From an uncultured Bacteroidales bacterium (GTDB lineage: Bacteria > Bacteroidota > Bacteroidia > Bacteroidales > P3): a stretch of DNA of 36,884 bases. The translations under genes were made by a program, and so were the position numbers. Position 1 is the stretch's first letter; each line of letters opens with the position of its first letter. The stretch covers positions 1-36,884 of the forward strand of contig ONLW01000027.1 in assembly GCA_900318835.1 (NCBI GenBank). Direction: 5' to 3'. Positions 25,454-33,325 of the stretch are shown piece by piece. The notes under the pieces were generated by a model. The model saw only the letters and a program-made list of their open reading frames with translations, ran no database searches and was not told the DNA's origin.

Positions 25454-27010
25454 ATGAACATACATATTGTACAGCACGATGTGCGGACTAACCGACCCGA
25501 AGAGAATCTGGAATGGATTATGGCTGAGCTTGAATCGCCACAGTCAAAGGAAGCGTTGCTGACCGTCTTCCCGGCATGCACTCTTTGTGGTGCACCGCTC
25601 TATGCCTCGGCAGGTTACACCGACCTGCAGAAGCGCGCGCAGGCAGCTTTGCAGCAGTTGGTGTCGATGAGCGAGCACAGGGCTTTCCTTGTTGGTTTGC
25701 CCTTGCAGATTCAGGACAAGGGATTGTGTAACGCCATTGTTTTTGTACAGAACTGTGCCATTCGCGCCATCATCACGAAAAAGTATCTGGCTCCTGACGA
25801 GCAACGTTGCTTTGTGCGTGGTGAGGGGGTGCAAGTGGTTCAGTTCCATGACGAAAAGATTGCCATCGGATTCTATGAGGACCTCAAAGAACTGACCCGT
25901 GGCCATGTGGAGCAGCCCGACCTGATTGTCTGCTGCGGCTGCAATGTTTTTGACTATCAGAAACCTTACCGCACGCGTTATCGCATGTCGAAAATCGTAG
26001 AAGGCCTGAATGCGGGTCTGGTGTATGTGAACCGCACTGGCGGTGAGGGATGCTTCCTCTATGCCGGCGGTTCGATGGCGATGAATGCTGCTGGTGGCGT
26101 GCTGTGCCAACTGCCTTATTTTGAGGACGCATGCCACACCGTTGACATGCAGCAGATTGAGGAGGTCGAAGACGAGAAACCCGAAGCCGTCGAGTTGGTT
26201 TACAAGGGGTTGGTGTGTGGATTGAGAGACTATTTCCGCAAAAACGGCATCCAGCGTGCCGTGTTGGGCCTGAGCGGCGGCATTGATTCGGCTTTGGTGG
26301 CCACCTTGGCCGTCGACGCCATCGGTGCTGAGAATGTACACGGACTGCTGATGCCCAGCCAATATTCGACCGACCATTCCGTGAAGGATGCTGAAGACCT
26401 GGCACATAACCTTGGCATGAGCTACGATATTGTGCCTATCCGTCCGATGTTCGACCAGTTCCGCGAGAGCCTGAAGCCCGTTTTCGGCAACCGCGCAGAG
26501 GATGTGACGGAGGAAAACCTTCAGGCACGTATCCGCGGCACGCTAGTGATGGCTTATGCCAACAAGTTTGGCGCCATGGCCCTCAACACCACCAACCGCT
26601 CGGAGGCTGCCATGGGCTACGGTACCCTCTATGGCGACAGCTGTGGCGGTCTAGGCCTTATCGGAGACCTCTACAAGACAGAGGTTTACCAATTGAGTGA
26701 GTATGTTAACCGCGACGGCATCCGCATCCCGCAGAACACCATTGACAAGGCTCCGAGTGCTGAGTTGCGTCCAGGTCAGAAAGACAGCGACTCGCTGCCC
26801 GACTATGACACTTTGGATGCCGTGTTGAACCTCTATCTCGATGAGTCTCTCTGCGAGGAGGAAATTGTGGCTGAGGGCTATGACCGCGAGATGGTGCAGA
26901 TGGTTATCCGCAAGGTGGCGCAGAACGAGTGGAAGCGCCTCCAGTTCGCCCCTCAGCTGAAGGTGAGCCCCGTGAGCTTCGGCTACGACCGTCGGTGGCC
27001 GATTTCTTAG
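25454..27010 (+). CDS. nadE: NAD+ synthetase with a degenerate glutaminase (nitrilase) domain
   Basis: Amidates nicotinic acid adenine dinucleotide to NAD+. Residues 1-235 are a nitrilase-fold glutaminase domain and 250-518 the synthetase domain, with the ATP-pyrophosphatase loop SGGIDSA (274-280), TTNRSEAAMGY, TLYGDSCGG and KTEVYQLSEY. In the glutaminase part the Lys is kept (KKYL, 109-110), but the Glu of FPE is Ala (FPACTL, A41) and the Cys of CED is Tyr (FYEDL, Y141). Without these residues glutamine should not be hydrolysed, which predicts use of free ammonia. The synthetase half looks intact. Confidence 0.93.
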   Translation: MNIHIVQHDVRTNRPEENLEWIMAELESPQSKEALLTVFPACTLCGAPLYASAGYTDLQKRAQAALQQLVSMSEHRAFLVGLPLQIQDKGLCNAIVFVQNCAIRAIITKKYLAPDEQRCFVRGEGVQVVQFHDEKIAIGFYEDLKELTRGHVEQPDLIVCCGCNVFDYQKPYRTRYRMSKIVEGLNAGLVYVNRTGGEGCFLYAGGSMAMNAAGGVLCQLPYFEDACHTVDMQQIEEVEDEKPEAVELVYKGLVCGLRDYFRKNGIQRAVLGLSGGIDSALVATLAVDAIGAENVHGLLMPSQYSTDHSVKDAEDLAHNLGMSYDIVPIRPMFDQFRESLKPVFGNRAEDVTEENLQARIRGTLVMAYANKFGAMALNTTNRSEAAMGYGTLYGDSCGGLGLIGDLYKTEVYQLSEYVNRDGIRIPQNTIDKAPSAELRPGQKDSDSLPDYDTLDAVLNLYLDESLCEEEIVAEGYDREMVQMVIRKVAQNEWKRLQFAPQLKVSPVSFGYDRRWPIS

Positions 27011-27045
27011 TAGTTAAGTAGGATGTAGATAAGAAGTTAATACAA

Positions 27046-28575
27046 ATGAAAAAGCTTTTCCTTTTTGGATTAATGGCCCTAATGGGTCTTGAAGGCGTGC
27101 AAGCACAGCGCATGCAGGCGCTCTTCAGCTACAGCACTTTTTATTCGACGAGTTCGAAACAACCCTACGTGGAGACCTACCTGTCGTTCGACGCTTGGAC
27201 GATGCAGTTCTCCCAGCAGAACGATGGCACCTATCGTGCGATGGCCGAAGTAGTTATTGTGGCGCGTCAGGGCGACTCAGTGTGCTATGTGAAGAAATAT
27301 GACCTGAACAGTCCCACGGTAGAGAGTCTCGATGAGTTGGATTTCAGTTTTATCGACGTGCAGCGTTTCTCGCTGAGGAACGGCATCTATGACTTGGAAC
27401 TGACCTTGCGTGACAAGGGTAGCGAGGCCCCGGCGGTGATGGTGAGCGAGAAGTTGGCGTTGAACTACGACGAGGAGCATCCGTCGCTGTCGTCGCTGGT
27501 GATGATGGCGTCGGCAAAACCAACTGTGCAGGAGAATATCCTGTCGCGTGGTGGCTACGATTTGGAGCCTTATGTGAGCGATTTTGTTCCTGGGCAAGTG
27601 GAGCAGTTGAACTTCTACTATGAAGTGTATAATATTCATCAGGAGGTGGGAAAGAAGCCATTCCTGGTGGTGGCCTACGTAGAACAGCAGGAGACGGGCA
27701 CACGCTACGAGAGCCAACGCGTCATGTCGAGGAAGAACAGTGCCGCTGTAGTGCCGGTGTATGGCAGCTTGAATATCAAGGAACTGCCGTCGGGGAACTA
27801 CAACTTGGTGGTGGAGGCAAGAAACAGTGACAACGAACTGTTGCTGTACAAGAAGCTGCCTTTCTTCCGCTCGAATCCCGGAGTGGAGGATGACATAAAG
27901 ATAAGCGATTTTGCCAGCACTTTCGTGGGCTCTTATACGGATGAGGAACAACTGAATATCTACCTTGATGCGCTCTATCCCATAGCCTCGGAGTATGAAA
28001 AGCGTGTGTCGCGCGATTTGATCAAGCGTCCGGGGCTAGAGGAGAAACAGGCCTTCCTCTACCGTTTTTGGCAAGAGCGTGATCCGATGAATGCCGAGAT
28101 GGAGTGGCTGAAATATAAGGAACGCATCGATTATGTGCAGGCCAATTTCAGCTATCCCCGCACGCAGGGCATCCATACCGACCGCGGCCGCGTCTATCTG
28201 CAGTATGGTCCGCCTGATTTCGTTCGCGACGAAAAGAACTTTGTTTCGGCCCGCAAATTGGGAACTACACACACGGGACAGACGAATATGCTGCAACAAG
28301 CCGGTAATGCCAACGACGACCAGTTTTCCACCTCGTCGCAGGGCCATGTATATTATCTGCCCTACCAGTTATGGCGCTACAACAAGTTGCCCATGGACGA
28401 TCCCGAGCGTGTATTCCTCTTCTGGGACGAACATCGCAGCGGTTACTACACTTTGCTCAACAGCAACGCCCGTGGCGAGGTGCAGGAAGCAGGATGGGAG
28501 CGTCGTCTCTGCCGTCAGCAGTTGCCCGAGAATGTGGTGGGTGAAGTGGGTGAACAATTCTTGAGAGGGTATTGA
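27046..28575 (+). CDS. GWxTD-domain secreted protein
   Basis: The 509-residue protein has a signal peptide (MKKLFLFGLMALMGLEGVQAQ), a beta-rich N-terminal half, and a C-terminal domain of the GWxTD family: RFWQERDP, then KERIDYVQANF, GIHTDRGRVYLQYGPPD (from residue 375) and YQLWRY. The name-giving Trp is Ile here (GIHTD), a tolerated variation within the family as far as I know. Function is unknown; the family is common in Bacteroidetes and predicted to be periplasmic or surface-exposed. It is 35 bases after nadE, and its stop overlaps the next ATG (TGATG). Confidence 0.88.
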   Translation: MKKLFLFGLMALMGLEGVQAQRMQALFSYSTFYSTSSKQPYVETYLSFDAWTMQFSQQNDGTYRAMAEVVIVARQGDSVCYVKKYDLNSPTVESLDELDFSFIDVQRFSLRNGIYDLELTLRDKGSEAPAVMVSEKLALNYDEEHPSLSSLVMMASAKPTVQENILSRGGYDLEPYVSDFVPGQVEQLNFYYEVYNIHQEVGKKPFLVVAYVEQQETGTRYESQRVMSRKNSAAVVPVYGSLNIKELPSGNYNLVVEARNSDNELLLYKKLPFFRSNPGVEDDIKISDFASTFVGSYTDEEQLNIYLDALYPIASEYEKRVSRDLIKRPGLEEKQAFLYRFWQERDPMNAEMEWLKYKERIDYVQANFSYPRTQGIHTDRGRVYLQYGPPDFVRDEKNFVSARKLGTTHTGQTNMLQQAGNANDDQFSTSSQGHVYYLPYQLWRYNKLPMDDPERVFLFWDEHRSGYYTLLNSNARGEVQEAGWERRLCRQQLPENVVGEVGEQFLRGY

Positions 28576-29390
28576 TGTTTCTGTTGTCGGACATAGTTTA
28601 TCTGATAGCCTATCGCCTGCTGGGTTACCGAAAAAAAGTGGTGCGGCGGAATCTTGCCGTCTCGTTCCCTGAGAAGAGTGAGAAGGAATTGAGGAAGATA
28701 GAGCACCGCTTCTATCACCATCTTTGCGACATCCTCATTGAGGGTATCTACAACCTTTTTGCTTCTCCAAGAAGCATCATGAAGCGTTACCGTGTGGCCA
28801 ACCGCGAGTTGGTGAACCGCTTTTATGAGGACGGACGCACGGTGGTGCTGATGTCGGCTCATTACAATAGTTGGGAATATATGGTCACGTCGCTCAATAT
28901 GCAGCTTTTCCACCATGGTATTGGGGTGGGGAAGGCGTTGAGCAACAAGATGCTTGAGCCATGGGTGTTTCGTCGCCGTACGCGTTTTGGCACCGAGGTG
29001 GTCTATTCCGACACGGTGCGTCAGGTGGTGGACTTCTACGACCGTCACCATATTCCTTGTGCTTTGATGATGCTGAGCGACCAGTCGCCGGCACATGCCG
29101 ATAAGGCCTACTGGACAACTTTCTTCCATCAGGATACCGCCTTCCTATATGGTGCCGAATATTTCGCCCGCAAGTATGATTATCCCGTGCTTTACTACCG
29201 AGTTGACAAGGTGAAACGCGGACGCTACGAGGTGATCTTCAGCGTGCTTTGTGAGCATCCGCTAGAGGTGCCGCAATATTCCATTGTGGAGAAGTATGTG
29301 AGGACACTTGAGAAAGACATTGCTGCCAACCCCGAATACTGGCTGTGGAGCCATAGGCGGTGGAAACTTAAAAGGATTAAAAATGACTAA
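28575..29390 (+). CDS. LpxL/HtrB-like lysophospholipid (lipid A) acyltransferase
   Basis: The 271-residue inner-membrane acyltransferase has the family's HX4E catalytic pair in SAHYNSWE (H96, E101), the preceding GYRKKVVRRNL and SFPEKSEKELRKIE helices, and a C-terminal PEYWLWSHRRWK block, which is highly characteristic of lauroyl/myristoyl transferases of lipid A. The N-terminus begins at LLSDIVYLIAY, slightly shorter than common homologues; an in-frame TTG directly before would add one residue. It is translationally coupled to the GWxTD gene and overlaps the next gene by eight bases. Confidence 0.92.
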   Translation: MFLLSDIVYLIAYRLLGYRKKVVRRNLAVSFPEKSEKELRKIEHRFYHHLCDILIEGIYNLFASPRSIMKRYRVANRELVNRFYEDGRTVVLMSAHYNSWEYMVTSLNMQLFHHGIGVGKALSNKMLEPWVFRRRTRFGTEVVYSDTVRQVVDFYDRHHIPCALMMLSDQSPAHADKAYWTTFFHQDTAFLYGAEYFARKYDYPVLYYRVDKVKRGRYEVIFSVLCEHPLEVPQYSIVEKYVRTLEKDIAANPEYWLWSHRRWKLKRIKND

Positions 29391-30414
29391 TGTAGCTGTA
29401 GTAATACTCAATTGGAATGGCCGGGGGATGCTGGAACGCTTCCTGCCGTCGGTGTTGGAACACTCGCGTTCCGATGAAATGGCAGTGTCGGTCATTGTAG
29501 CCGACAATGGATCCTCCGACGATTCCGTGGCTTTTATGCAGGAGCGTTATCCAGAAGTTCGTCTTATCCTTTTGGATAAAAACTACGGCTTTGCAGAAGG
29601 CTACAACAAGGCTCTCGCCCAGGTGGAGGCCGACTATTATGTGTTACTGAACAGCGATGTGGAGTGTACGCCCCAATGGATTCAGCCGGTGGTGGAGATG
29701 ATGGAACGCGACCCGCAGGTGGCCATTGCGCAGCCCAAACTGATGATGTATGACCAGAAGGATACCTTCGAGTATGCCGGGGGAGCCGGTGGTTTTATCG
29801 ACCACTATGGTTATCCTTTCTGCCGTGGACGTATTTTCTCGACGCTTGAAAAAGACCACGGGCAGTATGACGACGAGTGCAATATCTTTTGGGCTACGGG
29901 CGCCGCTATGTTTGTCCGTGCCGAAGTGTTTCACCTGTACGGAGGCCTCGATGGCGACTTTTTTGCCCATATGGAGGAGATTGACTTCTGTTGGCGAGTG
30001 AAGAACAATGGCTATAAAGTTTGCTATTGTCCCCGCTCGGTGGTCTATCATGTTGGCGGTGGTACGCTTCCAAAGAGTTCGCCTTTTAAGACGCGCCTTA
30101 ACTTCCGCAACAATCTGTCAATGCTTTATAAGAACCTGCCTGAAGCACGGCTCAAATGTGTTATTCGCCGTCGATTGGTACTTGATGGAATAGCGGCACT
30201 TAAATTCCTTGTTCAGGGACATATCGGTGAGTTTAAGGCCGTTTGTACAGCCCATCGAGAGTTTCATGCCATCCGTCCGCAGCTCGAAGCAAAACGTAAC
30301 GCTTTAAAACAAAAAACAGTCCCGGAGGTTTATCCGAGACTGTTACTGTTGGATTATTATTTCTTGCGCCGCACGGTCTTTACAGCGCTGAAATCATTTA
30401 CTCCTTGCTCTTGA
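29383..30414 (+). CDS. Family-2 glycosyltransferase (WbbL/rhamnosyltransferase-like)
   Basis: The 343-residue GT-A fold enzyme has VVILNWNG at the N-terminus, VADNGSSDDS, NYGFAEGYN, the nucleotide-sugar/metal motif LLNSDVE (NSD 90-92), ATGAAMFVRAEVF, and the acceptor-side MEEIDFCWRVKNNGYKV. The C-terminus (DYYFLRRTVFTALKSF) fits the family's closing helix. The frame is open for 75 bases upstream, but those lie in the acyltransferase gene, so the ATG at MTNVAVV is used. The last 17 bases overlap ompH on the opposite strand, and that gene's terminator lies within this coding sequence. Likely role: lipopolysaccharide or surface glycan synthesis. Confidence 0.92.
   Translation: MTNVAVVILNWNGRGMLERFLPSVLEHSRSDEMAVSVIVADNGSSDDSVAFMQERYPEVRLILLDKNYGFAEGYNKALAQVEADYYVLLNSDVECTPQWIQPVVEMMERDPQVAIAQPKLMMYDQKDTFEYAGGAGGFIDHYGYPFCRGRIFSTLEKDHGQYDDECNIFWATGAAMFVRAEVFHLYGGLDGDFFAHMEEIDFCWRVKNNGYKVCYCPRSVVYHVGGGTLPKSSPFKTRLNFRNNLSMLYKNLPEARLKCVIRRRLVLDGIAALKFLVQGHIGEFKAVCTAHREFHAIRPQLEAKRNALKQKTVPEVYPRLLLLDYYFLRRTVFTALKSFTPCS
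30305..30344 (-). terminator. Terminator of the DPP-gltX-ompH operon, inside the convergent GT2 gene
   Basis: On the minus strand, AACAGTC and GACTGTT plus an inner TCCG/CGGA pair (one mismatch between them) close a 6-base loop and are followed by TTTTTTGTTTT. It lies about 55 bases past the ompH stop. On the plus strand it is not followed by a long U tract. Confidence 0.85.
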
Positions 30415-31021
30415 GGTTCTTGTACTCTTCGTTCAAGCCGTCGAGAATTTCCTGTGTGATATCCATGCCGGGATTGAGGTAGAGATTAGGTGAATTCTCG
30501 AAGGTCTTGCGCATGATGATGTCGAACTGCTGGTTGGCGGCGTTGTATTCGCGCACGAAGGCGAAGATGGCGTTAAGCAGTTTGGTGTTCTCGCTAATCT
30601 GGCGTTCCATGATTTTGGAAGTAAGCTCTTGTTCAAGGGTCGACATCTTTTCGGCACGCTGTTTCAGTTCGGCCTCTTTGGCCTGCTGTTGCGTGAGGGT
30701 CATGTTGCTACCATTCTGCAGGTAATCCTGATAGTCTTTCTGGAATTTCTCCATCTGTTGTTTTCCGTAGGCTTCCTGCTGGTTCTTGTAGGTTAGGAGT
30801 TCTGCCTCAAGGTCTTTCGCATACTGATAGTTGGCCAGAAGAGTATCGGTGTCGACGTAGGCAATGGTGAGGCCGCCTTCTTTCTGGAGGGGAGCAGTAG
30901 CATCGACATTGACCTTACTCTTGGGCTTGCAGGTGAAATGAATGATGTAGATGCCCACCAGGCCGAGGAACAGCACGGCGTTGCAGGCGAGAAGAATCTT
31001 GCTAAGTTTGTTGTTTTCCAT
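30398..31021 (-). CDS. OmpH/Skp-family periplasmic chaperone-like protein
   Basis: The 207-residue protein has a hydrophobic N-terminal segment (about 8-28, followed by Cys31) that could be an uncleaved anchor or a lipoprotein signal, then the strand IAYVDTDTLLANYQY and a long charged, Q/K/E-rich coiled coil (about 65-150), typical of OmpH/Skp, which holds unfolded outer-membrane proteins. The ATG shares one base with the gltX stop (TAATG). Last gene of its operon; its 3' end overlaps the convergent glycosyltransferase. Confidence 0.9.
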   Translation of the reverse strand: MENNKLSKILLACNAVLFLGLVGIYIIHFTCKPKSKVNVDATAPLQKEGGLTIAYVDTDTLLANYQYAKDLEAELLTYKNQQEAYGKQQMEKFQKDYQDYLQNGSNMTLTQQQAKEAELKQRAEKMSTLEQELTSKIMERQISENTKLLNAIFAFVREYNAANQQFDIIMRKTFENSPNLYLNPGMDITQEILDGLNEEYKNLKSKE

Positions 31022-32544
31022 TATTGTTCAATTTTCAATTTGTCAATAGCATTCTGTACACGGCGGATGGTTTCATCCTTACCAATCATCATAATCAGTG
31101 TAATCATATCGGGACCTACAGTACGACCCACAACGGCGATGCGCAACGAGTTCATTACCTTGCCGGTATTGAGCCCGTTGGCAGCGATGTAATCATCGAG
31201 CAGCGCCTTATGGATGGCGTCGTACTCAAAGGGGACGGTGTTGAGAATCTCGATGACTTTGGCCATGTGGATATGCATGTCGGGTGTCCAGCGTTTGGCC
31301 ACATCTTTCTCGTTATACTCCGTTGGGGCAACGAAGAAGTAGGAGCAGGTGTCCCACAATTCGCTGGGGAAGGTAATACGCTCTTTCATCATGGCGGCAA
31401 CCTTGACAATATAGTTATGGTCGGCCATAATGTCGTGTTCCTTCAACTGGGCTTCGAGCAAGTCGCCTACCTGCTCGTCGCTGAGTTTCTGGAAGTATTC
31501 GTGCTGGAACCATTTGGCCTTGTCGAGGTTGAACTTGGCTCCATTCTTGCTGATATGCTCCACGTTGAAGAGCTTTATCAGTTCGTTCATCGACATGATT
31601 TCCTGCTCGGTGCCGGGGTTCCAACCCATCAATGCCAGCATGTTGACCACGGCCTCGGGCAGGTATCCTTTCTCGCGGTAGCCGCTGCTGATTTCGCCGC
31701 TCTTGGGGTCGTGCCACTCCAGCGGGAAGACGGGGAATCCCAGACGGTCGCCGTCGCGCTTGCTGAGCTTGCCGTTGCCTTCGGGCTTGAGGAGCAGAGG
31801 CAGGTGGGCGAAGCGCGGCATGGTATCTTCCCAGCCGAAGGCTTTGTAGAGCATCACATGCAGCGGGGCACTAGGCAGCCACTCCTCTCCACGGATGACG
31901 TGGGTGATTTCCATGGTATGGTCGTCGACGATGTTGGCCAGGTGGTAGGTGGGCATGCCGTCGCTTTTGAAGAGCACTTTGTCGTCGAGCAGACGGCTGT
32001 TCATGGTGACGTCGCCACGGATCATGTCGTGGACGGTGATATCAATGTTGTTGGGGAACTTGAAGCGGACGACGTAGGGTTCACCGACGTCGATGCGGCG
32101 CTGAGCCTCCTCCATACCGAGGCTGAGGCTGTTCTCCATCTGCATGCGCGTGTTGCAGTCGTACTGGAAGGTTTTTTTCTGTGCCTCATATTCTTTGCGC
32201 TTGGCCTCGAGGGCTTCAGGCTTGTCGAAGGCATAGTAGGCCCAGCCGTCGCGGATGAGCTGCTCGGCATACTGGCGGTACATGGGCTTGCGGTCGCTTT
32301 GGCGATAGGGACCGAAGGGGCCTCCGATATGCACGCCTTCGTCGAACTTGATGCCTAGCCAGTCGAGGGCCTCGATAATGTATTGTTCAGCACCGGGGAC
32401 GAAGCGTGTCTGGTCGGTATCCTCGATGCGGAGAATCACCTTGCCGCCGTTCTGGCGGGCGAAGAGGTAGTTGTAGAGGGCGGTACGCACACCGCCGATG
32501 TGGAGCGGCCCCGTAGGACTGGGGGCGAATCTTACTCTTACCAT
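31021..32544 (-). CDS. gltX: Glutamyl-tRNA synthetase
   Basis: Class I aminoacyl-tRNA synthetase. From the ATG used, the protein has 507 residues with [16 protein letters not shown] (HIGH-type motif 15-18), FEEDTD-like RIEDTDQTR, and the KMSKS-type KLSKR (about 259-263). The C-terminal anticodon-binding domain is complete. An ATG 24 bases upstream (32568) would add MNNNKTDI and overlap the upstream gene by eight bases; the shorter form matches usual N-termini better. Whether it is discriminating for tRNA-Glu alone cannot be told here. Confidence 0.96.
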   Translation of the reverse strand: MVRVRFAPSPTGPLHIGGVRTALYNYLFARQNGGKVILRIEDTDQTRFVPGAEQYIIEALDWLGIKFDEGVHIGGPFGPYRQSDRKPMYRQYAEQLIRDGWAYYAFDKPEALEAKRKEYEAQKKTFQYDCNTRMQMENSLSLGMEEAQRRIDVGEPYVVRFKFPNNIDITVHDMIRGDVTMNSRLLDDKVLFKSDGMPTYHLANIVDDHTMEITHVIRGEEWLPSAPLHVMLYKAFGWEDTMPRFAHLPLLLKPEGNGKLSKRDGDRLGFPVFPLEWHDPKSGEISSGYREKGYLPEAVVNMLALMGWNPGTEQEIMSMNELIKLFNVEHISKNGAKFNLDKAKWFQHEYFQKLSDEQVGDLLEAQLKEHDIMADHNYIVKVAAMMKERITFPSELWDTCSYFFVAPTEYNEKDVAKRWTPDMHIHMAKVIEILNTVPFEYDAIHKALLDDYIAANGLNTGKVMNSLRIAVVGRTVGPDMITLIMMIGKDETIRRVQNAIDKLKIEQ

Positions 32545-32560
32545 TATGTCTGTTTTATTG

Positions 32561-33319
32561 TTATTCATTCATGAAACTGCCCAACTTGTAGCTCAGCGAG
32601 AGCATATAGGACACATTATTTCCGTTGGGAATCTTGACGTTGACCTTCTTGCCGACGCCGCTCTCGATGATGCGCAGGATGTCAGCACCCTCAGAGGTGG
32701 CCAGAAAGCCATGGTCGATATAGAACGAGACGTTGAGCCATTTGTATTCGTAGTTTACACCGATAATGGCACTGACATCTAGACGGTTCAGGTGGTTGAA
32801 TACCTGACGGTCCTTCGGTCTTCCGTTGAAGTCAATGTCATAGTTCTCAGTGGTCGACGTTACGCCGGGTGTAATCTTGCGGTCGGCATAGCGACCGAAG
32901 AGACCATAGCTCACCGAGGGGCCCAGGAACACGCCCACCACATGGCCTCTCTCGCGGATAGGCAGTTCGTAGCGGACGCAGGCCAGGATGGGCAGCTGGA
33001 GGTAGTAGGCGTGGTAGAAGCCTTCGCGGAACATCAGGCTGGCACCGTTCTCCAGGTGTTCTTGGAAGTTGCTTCCCTTACGTGTCAAGTTAAGACCCGT
33101 CTGCAGGTAGAAGGTCTCCTCCAGCACGCTCTTGCTCTTGGCGAAGGTGAAGTTGATGTAGCCTCCGAGGGAAGCTCCCAGCACCGGCGCCGAGGTCGAG
33201 AGGTCGTCGTTCATGGTGGCCAGACCGAGGCCGGCCCGCACGCCATAGTCGCCAAACTGTGCTTGGGCACTCATGATGCCCATAATGCCCATTAAGCCCA
33301 ATAAGAATATTTTCTTCAT
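32561..33319 (-). CDS. Outer-membrane beta-barrel (porin-family) protein
   Basis: The 252-residue protein has a signal peptide ([21 protein letters not shown]) and barrel-like strands: [58 protein letters not shown] and the C-terminal [11 protein letters not shown]. This fits the PorT-like/outer-membrane beta-barrel family of Bacteroidetes; function unknown. A TTG two codons upstream gives no benefit, so ATG is used. It lies six bases after the DPP stop and 16 bases before gltX, evidently one transcript. Confidence 0.85.
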   Translation of the reverse strand: MKKIFLLGLMGIMGIMSAQAQFGDYGVRAGLGLATMNDDLSTSAPVLGASLGGYINFTFAKSKSVLEETFYLQTGLNLTRKGSNFQEHLENGASLMFREGFYHAYYLQLPILACVRYELPIRERGHVVGVFLGPSVSYGLFGRYADRKITPGVTSTTENYDIDFNGRPKDRQVFNHLNRLDVSAIIGVNYEYKWLNVSFYIDHGFLATSEGADILRIIESGVGKKVNVKIPNGNNVSYMLSLSYKLGSFMNE

Positions 33320-33325
33320 AATCAA

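Noticed and set aside
28160-28200. GIHTD instead of GWxTD as a sign of inactivation
   Set aside because: The family tolerates variation at the Trp and no catalytic role is established for it; the surrounding DRGRVYLQYGPPD block is intact.
31024-32358. A 444-codon open frame antisense to gltX
   Set aside because: Composition is that of a shadow frame (V, H, E, G rich) and gltX is complete with HIGH and KMSKS motifs.
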